NCBI GenBank assembly: GCA_029261435.1
Contig: JAJDBI010000307.1
Location: 1-33,326, forward strand
Source of the DNA: Nitrospinaceae bacterium
GTDB taxonomy: Bacteria > Nitrospinota > Nitrospinia > Nitrospinales > VA-1
Direction: 5' to 3'
Length of the DNA: 33,326 nt
The position numbers and the translations under genes are program-made. Below are positions 1-8,912 of the stretch, one piece after another; position 1 is the stretch's first letter, and each line of letters starts with the position of its first letter. The notes under the pieces are model-generated. The model searched no databases and had not been told where the DNA came from. It saw nothing but the letters and a program-made list of their open reading frames with translations.

Positions 1-999
1 GACGATACCCCGGCTAACCTGGCGATCCTAAGGGAAACTCTTGAGCCGGAAGGTTACCAACTGGCTTTTGCGTCAAGTGGGGAAGAGGCTCTTAAAATAA
101 TTCCAGAATTGCTCCCGGACCTGGTGCTTCTTGATGTTGTGATGCCTGGAATCAATGGGTATGAAACCTGCCGAAGACTCAAGCAGGATGAAGGACTAAA
201 AAGCATTCCGATTATTTTTATCACTACAAGAAAAGAAGACGAGGATATTGCCGAGGGGTTTGAGGCAGGAGGGGTTGATTACGTTCCTAAGCCTTTCAAG
301 CATTTGGAGGTGTGTGCACGTGTTCGAACTCATCTGGATCTAAGCGAGCTGCAAAAACGGCTGGAGCAAAAAGTTAATGAAAGAACGCAACAGTTATCTG
401 AAAGTCGATTGGATGTAATCCGAAGATTAGGAAAGGCTGCGGAATATAAAGACAATGAAACAGGAATGCATGTAATACGAATGAGCCATTATAGCTGTCG
501 GCTTGCCAAAGCCCTGGGGTTGGACGATGCTCATTGCGAACTATTACTGAATGCAAGCCCCATGCATGATATCGGGAAAATTGGCATTCCAGATAAGATA
601 TTGCTAAAGCCTGGTAAGCTTGATCATGATGAATGGGCGATAATGAAAACCCACGCCAAGATGGGAGAAGATTTATTGTCAGGGGGAACCTCTGATCTTA
701 TCCTGATGTCACAGGTTATTGCCTCGACACACCATGAAAAATGGGATGGATCCGGTTACCCAAGAGGGACAAAAGGTGGGGAGATTCCCATTGAGGGCAG
801 AATCGTAGCTATCGCAGATGTGTTTGATGCCTTAACCTCCGAGCGCCCCTATAAAAAAGCCTGGACAGTCGGTGAGGCGGTTTCTTTAATGGAGCAAGGA
901 AGCGGTGAACATTTTGATCCGAAGCTCATTCCATTGTTTATAGACATCCTTCCGGAAATTATTAAAATTAAAGAACAGTTTTCAGAGACCTCTGGTTGA
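1..999 (+). CDS. Response regulator with HD-GYP domain, 5'-truncated by the window edge
   Basis: Frame 1 is open from the first base, so the true start lies upstream of the window and the TTG at 109 is not the start. The visible 332 residues begin with the acidic DD pair of a receiver domain. The phospho-acceptor Asp lies in LLDVVMPG (about visible residue 45), and the KPF motif marks the receiver end. A short coiled-coil linker leads into a full HD-GYP domain: MHDIGKIGIPD, HHEKWDGSGYP and the IADVFDALTSERPYK block are all present, so the metal site looks intact. Known family role: RpfG-like cytoplasmic phosphodiesterases that hydrolyse cyclic di-GMP under control of a sensor kinase. The partner kinase is not visible and may lie upstream. 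Domain identity is certain; substrate is inferred from the family. Confidence 0.93.
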   Translation, partial: DDTPANLAILRETLEPEGYQLAFASSGEEALKIIPELLPDLVLLDVVMPGINGYETCRRLKQDEGLKSIPIIFITTRKEDEDIAEGFEAGGVDYVPKPFKHLEVCARVRTHLDLSELQKRLEQKVNERTQQLSESRLDVIRRLGKAAEYKDNETGMHVIRMSHYSCRLAKALGLDDAHCELLLNASPMHDIGKIGIPDKILLKPGKLDHDEWAIMKTHAKMGEDLLSGGTSDLILMSQVIASTHHEKWDGSGYPRGTKGGEIPIEGRIVAIADVFDALTSERPYKKAWTVGEAVSLMEQGSGEHFDPKLIPLFIDILPEIIKIKEQFSETSG

Positions 1000-1085
1000 G
1001 TTTGCGCTGGTAGATTTTACTACCCTCGAATTTTTCACCTGCCAGTAGCATAAATAAACCGCTTTTAAAAAGAAAGGATGAGGCC

Positions 1086-2129
1086 ATGACTCAAGTGAAA
1101 GCCTTTGCAGCCAAAGAACAAGCCGCACCCTTGAATGATTTTGACATTGAACGCCGCGCGGTTGGACCGGATGATGTGAGAATTGATATTGCCTTTTGCG
1201 GTGTCTGCCACAGCGATCTCCACATGGTGAATAATGATTGGGGCATCTCTGCCTACCCGATCGTTCCGGGTCATGAAATCATCGGGCATGTGACAGGTGT
1301 TGGTGCGAATGTTGAAAGTTTCAAGGAAGGTGACCGCGTGGGTGTGGGCTGTTTTGTGGACTCCTGCCGCACTTGTGAAGCCTGTAAAGTGGATCTGGAA
1401 CAATACTGTTTGAACGGATTTAAAATGACTTATGGCAGTGAAACGGATGACCCCGGTGGCTTGACGTTTGGAGGTTATTCCAAAAAAATCGTTGTCGATC
1501 AGAACTATGTAATTCGTGTGCCGGACAATCTGGATATGGCGAGTTCTGCGCCGCTCGCATGTGCTGGCATTACTACCTATTCCCCTCTCAAACACTGGAA
1601 TGTCAGGCCCGATCAAACGGTCGGTATTGTTGGTTTGGGGGGTCTCGGGCATATGGGAGTGAAATTTGCGCATGCGATGGGTGCAAGGACAATCATGGTC
1701 ACGACTTCTTCGGAAAAAGGTGAAGACGCGAAAGCGCTTGGAGCCGATGATGTCTTGCTTTCAACCGATGCGGAGCAAATGGCGGAGTGGGCTGGGAAAT
1801 TTGATTTTCTGTTGAACACTATTCCCGTTTCGCATGACATCAACCCTTATATTAATTTGCTTAAGTTTGATTCCACCATGTGTATTGTTGGAGCGATTGG
1901 AGAGTTTAAGTCTCTGCAAAGTCCGCAAATGGTTTTTGGACGTCGTGCGATTGCGGGTTCGCTGATCGGGGGAATCAAGGAAACGCAGGAAATGTTTGAT
2001 TTCTGTGGTGAGCACAATATCACTTCTGATGTCGAAGTGATTTCAATGCAGAGTATTAATGAGTCTTACAAACGGATGCAAAAATCCGATGTGAAATACC
2101 GCTTTGTGATTGATTTAAAAACTTTGTAG
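1086..2129 (+). CDS. Zinc-dependent NAD(P)-alcohol dehydrogenase (YahK/cinnamyl-alcohol dehydrogenase-like)
   Basis: Medium-chain dehydrogenase/reductase of 347 residues, the normal length for the family. Catalytic zinc ligands are visible as C41 (GVCHSDLH) and H63-E64 (VPGHE). The structural zinc site is C94, C97, C100 and C108. The Rossmann motif GLGGLGHMGVKFAHAMGA follows near residues 180-197. The ATG is preceded by a purine-rich ribosome site (AAGGATGAGG, two bases before the ATG). Family members reduce aldehydes to alcohols with NADPH in the cytosol; the actual substrate cannot be told from sequence. It ends 13 bases before the convergent glycosyltransferase stop. A decayed fragment of another dehydrogenase of the same superfamily lies about 2 kb away at 4221-4532. 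Confidence 0.93.
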   Translation: MTQVKAFAAKEQAAPLNDFDIERRAVGPDDVRIDIAFCGVCHSDLHMVNNDWGISAYPIVPGHEIIGHVTGVGANVESFKEGDRVGVGCFVDSCRTCEACKVDLEQYCLNGFKMTYGSETDDPGGLTFGGYSKKIVVDQNYVIRVPDNLDMASSAPLACAGITTYSPLKHWNVRPDQTVGIVGLGGLGHMGVKFAHAMGARTIMVTTSSEKGEDAKALGADDVLLSTDAEQMAEWAGKFDFLLNTIPVSHDINPYINLLKFDSTMCIVGAIGEFKSLQSPQMVFGRRAIAGSLIGGIKETQEMFDFCGEHNITSDVEVISMQSINESYKRMQKSDVKYRFVIDLKTL

Positions 2130-2142
2130 TAGAGCCGAGTGT

Positions 2143-4116
2143 TTATTTTTCTACGGATGGGTTTAATAGGTACCCATGAATACCATTAAAGTAACTAACT
2201 TGTTCGAATAAATGGAACTTTTCAGAAACTTCATTCCACCCCTGTTTCAATGGAGTTAATGTGAAAAAGATCTTCCATTTAAAAGGTTCCTCATTTCTGG
2301 AATGTCGAAACAAAAAATGTGGATGGGTCCTTTCCCATACAAGATTTCCATTTTCTTCCCGGTAGACGCCAAATAAATGATTGAGTGGAAAAGATTGAAG
2401 GGTTTCATTTTTTGAGTATAAGCCCACTCCTGACATCTGAGGATGTTTCTTCGCTGAGGCGTAAAAGATAAAGTCTTTACCTTCAGACGGAATGCGATAA
2501 GTCAGGGGCGTAGGGATCAATGCATTTTCGTTGATGTTTTTTTGTATTTGCAAGGACTGCTGTCCCAAAAAATTATGTTCCTGGTTTTTAAGCAAGGAGA
2601 CCTCTGAATTTTTGAGTTTTCTCCACTGCCTGAAAAACTTGTCATCTTCCTCCTGACGTGGCAAAGGGACAGCATTGACGTTCATTCTATATATTTTCAC
2701 CTGACCTATTTTAGCTACCACTTTCATCAAAGATACAGGAAGGGCAGGAGTTTGTTTTCCAAAGGCGCTGGATATAAGGCTGACGTCAGTGGCACGGTGA
2801 CCGAGGTAGAGGATTCCATCAAGTTGGCGATCTTGAAAAATGTTGAGCATGTTTTTTGCAACCAATGGCTCCAGGTTACGGCGCAACACCATATCGTCGA
2901 AAGAAATCACCAGCAAATCGTGTTCGGTAGTTTCGCTCTTTACATAACGAAGTACTTCGCGCGACTCTGTCATGGTGGCGAACTTGATATCTCTCTTACT
3001 CAGGTAGTCAGAGGCGTGGCTAAAAAAAGATGGGATAATGAGTGCCAGACCTAACGAAACAGTTAATACCTTGTTGAAATAATGCGGCATAAAACGGCAT
3101 AAGAATTCGATTCCTTTGTCGATCCCCAAACCGGCGAGCAGAAAATAAAAAGGAAGAAGGTATGCATAAATCCTTGCGGGCCCCAGCATGCCGGTGAGAA
3201 TCACTAGTAAAACAGGGGTAAAGAGAAGGGTCAAAAAAAAACCGCGTTGGGTTCTATTGAGTGTCCATAATCCATAAAGAACGGGAAGGTAAAGCCACAA
3301 ACCCCAGGGTTGAGCGAGGCTCCAGGCAGTTTCCTGATACTGCTGTAGTGTTCCTGCCGATAAGTCGGTGTTTGTGTAGACTTTAAGGAATTTTTTGTAG
3401 GCCTCAATTCCTAAGACTAAATCATCGTAAATTATTAAGAAATATCCAGACGTCAGTGTTGCCAGAAATATAAAAGGAAGAAGTTTTTTTCCTAGATGAG
3501 TCCATGAAATAGAGATCTTAGGGTTTCTTGTTTCCCACAGAACAAAAATAAATGCCAGTCCACAGGCGGTTAAAAAATAAGCGTTGCTTGGTATCGTGAT
3601 GCAAAGGCCTAGCCCAGAAAAGATTAAAATCAAGGCTCCTTTATCGTAAGACTTATCCTCCAAAAGCAGAATCATTCCAAAAACAAAAGCGAGAGCGAGT
3701 AATTCAGAAAATGCGTACCCTCTCCCATGCTGAGCCCAGTGAAAATGGAGAGTCGACCCTATCGTCAGGAGAGAGGCGTATGCCGCAACCCGGCCATTCC
3801 AGAGTTTTTGCCCCAGGGTGTGGATTAGAACAATTGTAAGGATTGCTGCGAAGAAAACCGGAAGTCTAAATGCAACTTCATTTTCCCCGAATATTTTCAT
3901 TGATGCATTGGATAAGATCGAAAAAAGGGTGTGCTGATTGGGTCCTGCGTATTGGGTTAAAAGGTGGGTTGGTGTGGAGGAGACGTGCTCAAGGTAGCTT
4001 ACTGTCTCATCTCCTTTAAGGCGAGCCTTGAGTCCCGGCAGACATAGCAGGGCGAAGAAAAATGCCCATATAGAGGATGTTGTCCATGAATATTTGTTTT
4101 TGTCAGGTGATATCAA
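2143..4116 (-). CDS. GT39/ArnT-like membrane glycosyltransferase
   Basis: A 657-residue polytopic membrane protein. After a first hydrophobic helix comes the acidic motif KGDETVSYLEH, matching the first-loop Asp/Glu motif of the PMT/ArnT family. FGENEVAFRLPVFFAAI and repeated hydrophobic helices follow to about residue 380. The C-terminal ~270 residues are hydrophilic and probably periplasmic. Family members move a sugar from a polyprenyl-phosphate donor to lipid A or protein at the outer face of the inner membrane. The acceptor and sugar here are unknown, and no lipid A or pilin gene adjoins it. The call rests on topology and the loop motif, so family assignment is good and specific function open. 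Confidence 0.8.
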   Translation of the reverse strand: MISPDKNKYSWTTSSIWAFFFALLCLPGLKARLKGDETVSYLEHVSSTPTHLLTQYAGPNQHTLFSILSNASMKIFGENEVAFRLPVFFAAILTIVLIHTLGQKLWNGRVAAYASLLTIGSTLHFHWAQHGRGYAFSELLALAFVFGMILLLEDKSYDKGALILIFSGLGLCITIPSNAYFLTACGLAFIFVLWETRNPKISISWTHLGKKLLPFIFLATLTSGYFLIIYDDLVLGIEAYKKFLKVYTNTDLSAGTLQQYQETAWSLAQPWGLWLYLPVLYGLWTLNRTQRGFFLTLLFTPVLLVILTGMLGPARIYAYLLPFYFLLAGLGIDKGIEFLCRFMPHYFNKVLTVSLGLALIIPSFFSHASDYLSKRDIKFATMTESREVLRYVKSETTEHDLLVISFDDMVLRRNLEPLVAKNMLNIFQDRQLDGILYLGHRATDVSLISSAFGKQTPALPVSLMKVVAKIGQVKIYRMNVNAVPLPRQEEDDKFFRQWRKLKNSEVSLLKNQEHNFLGQQSLQIQKNINENALIPTPLTYRIPSEGKDFIFYASAKKHPQMSGVGLYSKNETLQSFPLNHLFGVYREENGNLVWERTHPHFLFRHSRNEEPFKWKIFFTLTPLKQGWNEVSEKFHLFEQVSYFNGIHGYLLNPSVEK

Positions 4117-4220
4117 ATTTAAAAAGTAAAAAAATAGAGTCTGGTTAGTTTGAAATGAAAATGGGATCGGTGAAATTTTGAGCAGAGATTTTCTAAATGA
4201 ACACTAAGCTCAGAGTGGCC

Positions 4221-4532
4221 TTAAAAAGAAGAGCCTTCTACACTAATTAAGAATAAGCAAGTACCCTTAAAACAAATAATACCAGACTCTTGATAAATTA
4301 TAACCTCAAAGGGGTAGAAAGGGCATGTGATATCTTTTTTTGTTCCTCTCTCGTATTGAATAGTTTTATTTTTCAAGTCCAACCAGTAAGGGTTTATCCC
4401 CAACCTAAGTTTTTCCATCGCATCATTGATTTTATTCCGGGGATATATTTTCACCATAGGCTCTATATGTTTCCTTGAAGCAAACTCCAGAAAAATCTCC
4501 ATAGAATTTGGACTTTTCAGTAGACTCGCCAA
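4221..4532 (-). pseudogene. Decayed C-terminal remnant of a zinc-type alcohol dehydrogenase
   Basis: The first ~50 residues read MEIFLEFASRKHIEP, then YPRNKINDAMEKLRLG, then YWLDLKNK. This is the C-terminal pattern of medium-chain alcohol dehydrogenases (family form: E-M-LEFA-H-IKP, YPL-INEA-E-LR-G, YR-VL). Everything upstream (zinc sites, Rossmann fold) is missing. The only in-frame start is a TTG with a stop two codons before it and no ribosome site. In a neighbouring frame the bases just before encode LIFG, which fits the strand preceding this region in the family and suggests a frameshift. The last ~50 codons resemble nothing I know and are probably read-through past the original end. It is not a recent copy of the dehydrogenase at 1086-2129; they differ as ordinary family members do. 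Confidence 0.6.
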
Positions 4533-4584
4533 AAATTAAATAACAGACTGGCTAATTATTGTCGCTCACATTTGTCCAGTGTAT

Positions 4585-5418
4585 CTACTTTTTAAGAAGA
4601 TAAGAAACTCTCAGTCCACTGGTGTAGGCATCGGCCCAGTGCGAAGATTTTTTTTGTTCGGGGGTGAGCAGGTCGTGATAAGTGCAGGGCCGGGTTTGGT
4701 ATTCGCTCCAGTCTATTAGACTGTAAGGCATTCTTAATGACTGGAACCAGACTTCTAAAAGTGCTGTGGTGGGCAGGGTGATGAGGCTGAGGTCTTTGTC
4801 TTTATGTGGAAACGAATGGGGTAAGCGGTAATCTTTTTTCCCCGGTTGAGTCAAGGCGGTGAGCATCATTGGCAGTTTAAGGTTTTCTTCGTTCATTGCG
4901 CTATAAACTTCTGGTGCTTCTTTCCCCTGAATAGCCGCATAGGCGGCGGTGAAGGTATCAATAATAACCGTTTCTTTCGCCACTTTCTGCATGAGGTTCA
5001 GCAGTCTATAAGGTTCGACCATATAATAGAGTGTGCCAAGGCAGAGCACAGTATCAAAACTTCCTTCCTCCAGACTTTCCAGATAACGAAACGCATCATC
5101 AACATGCAGGTTATAGCTGGATTGAGAAACCTGTGATTGCTGGAACAGTTTCTGTCCGCGTTCGATGGTTTTTTCTTCTGTATCTATCCCCTGAACAAAC
5201 TCCGCCTCGAGTTCAAGAGCTGCGTACATGAAGGTCCCCATATGCGAGCCGATATCGAGAATTCTTTTGCCTTTTATACAATTTTGATTGCGCGTCAGCA
5301 GGTTATCTACCCTCGCATTGAGGCATTCAAAACTATAAGGGATGGCCCAACGGGTCTGCCGAGTTTCGTTGGTCAAAAAGGGAGAGTCTTCGGAAAATAT
5401 AATGGGAGCTTTTTTCAT
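4585..5418 (-). CDS. Class I SAM-dependent methyltransferase
   Basis: A 277-residue protein with the glycine-rich motif I of class I methyltransferases (RILDIGSHMGTF), an acidic motif II (VQGIDTEEKTIERG) and a motif IV-V region (FDTVLCLGTLYYMVEP). The substrate is not evident; the layout is generically like CmoB/DUF1698 and UbiE-like enzymes. I chose the ATG at 5418 because AAGGA lies five bases before it; an in-frame GTG at 5451 would add 11 residues but has no well-placed ribosome site. It is read toward the dehydrogenase remnant and the glycosyltransferase. A perfect 16-bp palindrome lies 44-59 bases upstream of the start and may be its operator. Confidence 0.8.
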   Translation of the reverse strand: MKKAPIIFSEDSPFLTNETRQTRWAIPYSFECLNARVDNLLTRNQNCIKGKRILDIGSHMGTFMYAALELEAEFVQGIDTEEKTIERGQKLFQQSQVSQSSYNLHVDDAFRYLESLEEGSFDTVLCLGTLYYMVEPYRLLNLMQKVAKETVIIDTFTAAYAAIQGKEAPEVYSAMNEENLKLPMMLTALTQPGKKDYRLPHSFPHKDKDLSLITLPTTALLEVWFQSLRMPYSLIDWSEYQTRPCTYHDLLTPEQKKSSHWADAYTSGLRVSYLLKK

Positions 5419-5461
5419 TGCGGTCCTTAAAGGCAAATTTTTCAATTCCACCCTTTTAAAG

Positions 5462-5477
5462 CAAGCCAGCTGGCTTG
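5462..5477. promoter_or_regulatory. Perfect 16-bp palindrome, candidate operator
   Basis: CAAGCCAGCTGGCTTG is its own reverse complement. It lies 44-59 bases upstream of the methyltransferase ATG, in an otherwise AT-rich intergenic stretch. This is typical of a binding site for a dimeric repressor, but it could also be the stem of a leader hairpin. The regulator is unknown, and no second copy was noticed in the window. Confidence 0.4.
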
Positions 5478-5708
5478 TAAAGCACCATTTTTAAAGGACT
5501 TTATGGTGGTAAGAGGGGGAGTGAATTGGAATGCTATAAGCTATTGATTTAATTGGTCTAATCTGTTTTAATGTTCTATGTTATTGAAATTTTGGTTCTT
5601 ATTTATTGCAGGTTGTGCGGTAAAGAGCTGAAAAACATTCAACTTTAGATAACATGTTGAATCTAATGCGGTTGTCTTATTTGCACCCAAAATGTAATGC
5701 TTTCGTAC

Positions 5709-5737
5709 TTGTTTTACAGCGATGTTCACCCGATAAT
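5709..5737 (+). promoter_or_regulatory. Sigma-70-like promoter for the J-domain/Sel1 unit
   Basis: TTGTTT (-35) and GATAAT (-10) are separated by exactly 17 bases. This predicts a transcript start near 5744, about 40 bases before the J-domain ATG. Read by eye, not scored. Confidence 0.45.
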
Positions 5738-5783
5738 AAATGTATTCCCTATTTAAGAAAAAATCTCAGGTGAGAAGATAGTT

Positions 5784-6551
5784 ATGTCTTCTGTTTTACA
5801 GATTTTGAGTCCGCAAGCTGAGGAGTTACAGGCCAGAAGGCGTGAGCTGGCAGACCTGCGCCGTAAACTTGCAGACAAAGAGCTTGAACTTTCCACTGAA
5901 AATGCACAACTGCATCTTTTCGAGCGCCGTTATCAAAGTGTAGTCGGACAGATGTATGCTGAGCTGGATCAGGTTAAGGCGCAGGTATTGGGTTTGGCCT
6001 CCAAGATTTTCCCCAAGGCCGATAATTTCAGGGAGGAAGCCGAATCCGCTCGCGAGCAGGCTCGAGAATTTCATGAAGAAAGCCCAGAAGAGAAGAAGCC
6101 CAAAGAATTTAATCCCCCCGAAAACTTAAAAAAACTGTTTCGCCGTGTGGCAAAAAGAATTCATCCCGATTTAGCTTCATCTGCAGCTGAACGCGAGCGC
6201 AGGCATGAACTGATGGCAAAGCTCAATCAGGCTTATGATGGATTGGATGAGGAGGTTATTCGTTCCATCCTGATGGAATGGGAAGCGGAAGAACCTGCCC
6301 ATGACAAACTGGAGCTGGGTGAGCAGCTGGTTCGAGTGGTGAGTCAGGTTGCTCAGGTACGAAAACGCTTGTATGAGATTTCCGATGAATTGGAAGACCT
6401 GACGCTGACTGAAATGTTTCAGTTGAAAAAGAATATAGAATCTGCCGAGTTGGAAGGGCGCGACCTGCTTCAGGAAATTGCCGATGACCTCGAAGAGAAA
6501 ATTAGAGAGACCAAAACCCGGATTCGGGATTTGGCTTATGACTTTATTTGA
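5784..6551 (+). CDS. Coiled-coil protein with central J domain
   Basis: A 255-residue soluble protein. Residues ~10-75 are charged and heptad-like (coiled coil). Residues ~110-170 form a J domain, LKKLFRRVAKRIHPDLAS followed by the helix containing MAKLNQAYDGLDEE; the HPD tripeptide needed to stimulate Hsp70 is intact. A second predicted coiled coil runs from ~175 to the end. There is no Gly/Phe-rich linker, zinc-finger or DnaJ C-terminal domain, so it is a class C type J protein that probably recruits DnaK to a specific client rather than a general chaperone. It is followed 12 bases later by the Sel1-repeat gene on the same strand, which may be its partner. No signal peptide, so cytosolic. 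Confidence 0.85.
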   Translation: MSSVLQILSPQAEELQARRRELADLRRKLADKELELSTENAQLHLFERRYQSVVGQMYAELDQVKAQVLGLASKIFPKADNFREEAESAREQAREFHEESPEEKKPKEFNPPENLKKLFRRVAKRIHPDLASSAAERERRHELMAKLNQAYDGLDEEVIRSILMEWEAEEPAHDKLELGEQLVRVVSQVAQVRKRLYEISDELEDLTLTEMFQLKKNIESAELEGRDLLQEIADDLEEKIRETKTRIRDLAYDFI

Positions 6552-6563
6552 TGAGCTACCCTT

Positions 6564-8912
6564 ATGAATAAACCAGTTGCCATAGAAAATATCGGAAACG
6601 ATGTGGACTTGCACGCTCTGCCGAGGACCCATGCGGGTACTGCCAGAGAGTTGCCAGAGGTTTATTATAAAAATGGCAAGGGATCTGTAGATCGTGTTGA
6701 TCGAAAAAACCTCGATACCTGGTTTCGCGAAGCGCGTCAGGGGAAACCGCAGGCTCAATATAACCTTGGTGTGGTTTATTTTAAGGGAGTGGGTGTACTG
6801 GCCGACCATGTGGAGGCGTTCAAGTGGTTCACTAAAGCTGCAGACAAAGGATCCGCACCGGGCCAGGGTTTTCTCGGTGTGATGTACGAAAATGGATTAG
6901 GTGTAGACCAGGATAATGAAATGAGTTTGCACTGGTACCAGAAAGCCGCAGAACAGGAAGATGCTACTGCGCAATTCAATCTTGCCAGAATGTATCATCA
7001 GGGCAAGGGTACGAACAAGGCTCCCGAAAAAGCCGCAAAATGGTTTGAGAAAGCGGCGGAAAAAAATAATAACACAGCCCAGAATATGTTGGGGGTGCTT
7101 TATGAAAATGGAGATGGGGTTCCTCAGGACTATAACCAGGCCGAGTCGTGGTATCGCAAAGCGGCATTGAGCGGCAACGAAGCCGGACTCTATAACCTTG
7201 GCGATCTTTATGAACGAGGAAAAGGAGTTGTGGAAGACCAGGGGCTTGCCGCACGCTGGTTCCGAAAAGCGGCTTTAAGTGGATTGGATATAGCCCAATT
7301 TAAATTGGGCACGCTTTACTATTGTGGTGATGGGGTTGACCATGAGCCGAAAAAAGCTCTGCAATGGTTTTGCAGTGCGGCAGAACAGGGGCACCCACAT
7401 GCCAGACATTTCCTTGAAACCACCTCACCAGATTTTAAACCGACCGCTGAAGACCTTTATAAAAAAGGCCAGTACTTTTTTGGGCAGAAAGAATATGAAG
7501 AGGCTTTTTTATGGCTAAGAAGATCTGCCAATTTGAATTATGCTCCGGCGCAAAACTCACTCGGTTTGCTTTGCGATTATGGTAAGGGATGTGACAGAAA
7601 TCCACTCTTGGCGTTGGAGTTTTATCAGAGGGCGGGAGATCATGAACAGGCTTTATTCAATTTGGGAATGCTTTATTTTCTGGGTGATGGGATTGACAGG
7701 GATGAACAAAAGGCGTTCTCCTGTTTTCAGCGCTCTGCCAAAGAGAATGAAACCCGTGCCCAGGTTTTTCTTGGCATCCTCTATGAGAATGGCAGAGGGA
7801 TTGAGCAGGACCTCCCGTTAGCAGTGAATTGCTACCGCAAGGCGGCCTGGCAAGGGGATGCTTTCGCCCGGTTTCATCTGGCACGCATGTATTATCACGG
7901 AAAAGGTGTCTCCTCCGATCATGCTCAGGCATTGCACTGGTATCATAAGGCTGCAGATCAAGGATATTCGCTGGCACAGTACAATCTGGGGAGGTTGTAT
8001 TTGAACGGAGAAGGATCTTCCGTTGATACCGAAAAAGCGATTTTCTGGTTTATGAAAGCCGCTGAGCAGGGCCATGAATATGCACAATACAGTCTTGGTA
8101 AAATATTCTTTGGCAAAAATGGTAGCGAGCAGGAAAAGGCGTTGTTCTGGTTTCAGAAATCAGCCGGACAGGGAAACCATTTGGCGCAAAATTATCTGGG
8201 ACAGATTTTTGAAAACAGTAAAGACGAAGAAGCTGCCAATTGGTATCGAAAGGCGGCCGAGCAGGGAAATCGCCAAGCAAGTGAAAGCCTGGGGCGAATG
8301 TATTTTGTTGGCAAAGGTGTGACTAAAGATTTTGAAGAGGCTGCGAATTGGTACCGGAAATCCACTCCAAAAAACACAGGAAATGAATGGGACAACTGTT
8401 CATCTGAAAGAACGGATATCGGCTGGTTACGTAAAGCGGCTCTTAAAGGGCATGCCCGGGCGCAGAATCGACTGGCGGAAATTTATGAGCAGGGAACAGG
8501 AGTATCCAAAAGTTACAAAGAAAGCCTGAAATGGTATACCCGTGCGGCCAATCAGGGGGATGATCAGGCTCAGCTAAATCTGGGTCGGTTGCTGAAAGCC
8601 TCGGGCGCATCGGCAGAAGCGTTGGTATGGTTCCTTAAGGCTGGCGAACAGGGAAACTATCTTGCTCAGGTGGAATTGGGCAATCACTATCAGAGAAGTG
8701 TCGATGATGACCAGGCTTTCAAATGGTTTCGTCTTGCTGCCGAACATGGTCATAGTTCAGCGCAATATCAGCTAGGATTAATGTACCGCAATGGACGAGG
8801 CACATCCGTTGATTTTCAGGAAGCCATCCACTGGCTTCGCCGCTCGGCTGAGCAAGATCACTTGCCTGCTATCGGTGCTCTGCAAAAACTTGAACACTCC
8901 TTAAAAGTATAA
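6564..8912 (+). CDS. Large Sel1-repeat (SLR) protein, about 19 repeats
   Basis: A 782-residue protein made almost wholly of ~36-residue Sel1-like repeats of the form AQYNLG-Y--G-GV--D---A--WY-KAA-QG. I count about 19 from residue ~66 to the end; one near residues 290-325 is degenerate, and a longer insert sits near residue 610. The first ~60 residues are non-repetitive and lack a signal peptide, so it is probably cytosolic. Sel1 arrays are protein-binding solenoids that scaffold complexes or connect signals; no enzymatic domain is present. The gene starts 12 bases after the J-domain gene, implying co-expression. No clear ribosome site precedes the ATG, so translational coupling is possible. 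The biological process is unknown. Confidence 0.92.
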   Translation: MNKPVAIENIGNDVDLHALPRTHAGTARELPEVYYKNGKGSVDRVDRKNLDTWFREARQGKPQAQYNLGVVYFKGVGVLADHVEAFKWFTKAADKGSAPGQGFLGVMYENGLGVDQDNEMSLHWYQKAAEQEDATAQFNLARMYHQGKGTNKAPEKAAKWFEKAAEKNNNTAQNMLGVLYENGDGVPQDYNQAESWYRKAALSGNEAGLYNLGDLYERGKGVVEDQGLAARWFRKAALSGLDIAQFKLGTLYYCGDGVDHEPKKALQWFCSAAEQGHPHARHFLETTSPDFKPTAEDLYKKGQYFFGQKEYEEAFLWLRRSANLNYAPAQNSLGLLCDYGKGCDRNPLLALEFYQRAGDHEQALFNLGMLYFLGDGIDRDEQKAFSCFQRSAKENETRAQVFLGILYENGRGIEQDLPLAVNCYRKAAWQGDAFARFHLARMYYHGKGVSSDHAQALHWYHKAADQGYSLAQYNLGRLYLNGEGSSVDTEKAIFWFMKAAEQGHEYAQYSLGKIFFGKNGSEQEKALFWFQKSAGQGNHLAQNYLGQIFENSKDEEAANWYRKAAEQGNRQASESLGRMYFVGKGVTKDFEEAANWYRKSTPKNTGNEWDNCSSERTDIGWLRKAALKGHARAQNRLAEIYEQGTGVSKSYKESLKWYTRAANQGDDQAQLNLGRLLKASGASAEALVWFLKAGEQGNYLAQVELGNHYQRSVDDDQAFKWFRLAAEHGHSSAQYQLGLMYRNGRGTSVDFQEAIHWLRRSAEQDHLPAIGALQKLEHSLKV

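Larger units (their letters stand above)
5419..5783. other. Intergenic region between divergent methyltransferase and J-domain genes
   Basis: No open frame here resembles a protein. It holds the ribosome site and a 16-bp palindrome upstream of the minus-strand methyltransferase, and a sigma-70-like promoter for the plus-strand J-domain gene. The middle (about 5490-5700) is AT-rich, and I see no further structure in it. Confidence 0.6.

Noticed and set aside
1065..1673. A 202-residue minus-strand frame opposite the alcohol dehydrogenase
   Set aside because: It is antisense to a gene with all family motifs and has no recognisable domain.
2780..2800. TGGCACG-like sequence as a sigma-54 promoter
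   Set aside because: It lies inside the glycosyltransferase gene and lacks a TTGC element at the right distance. No convincing -24/-12 site was found near the NtrC-like operon.
4290..4478. A 62-residue plus-strand frame opposite the dehydrogenase remnant
   Set aside because: No ribosome site or domain; the minus strand shows family similarity.
6177..6809. A 210-residue minus-strand frame opposite the J-domain and Sel1 genes
   Set aside because: Shadow of two clear coding regions, with composition unlike a protein domain.
6750..8900. Periodic repeats in the Sel1 gene as a CRISPR or DNA repeat array
   Set aside because: The periodicity is at protein level (about 36 codons) with diverged DNA; there are no identical repeats or spacers.
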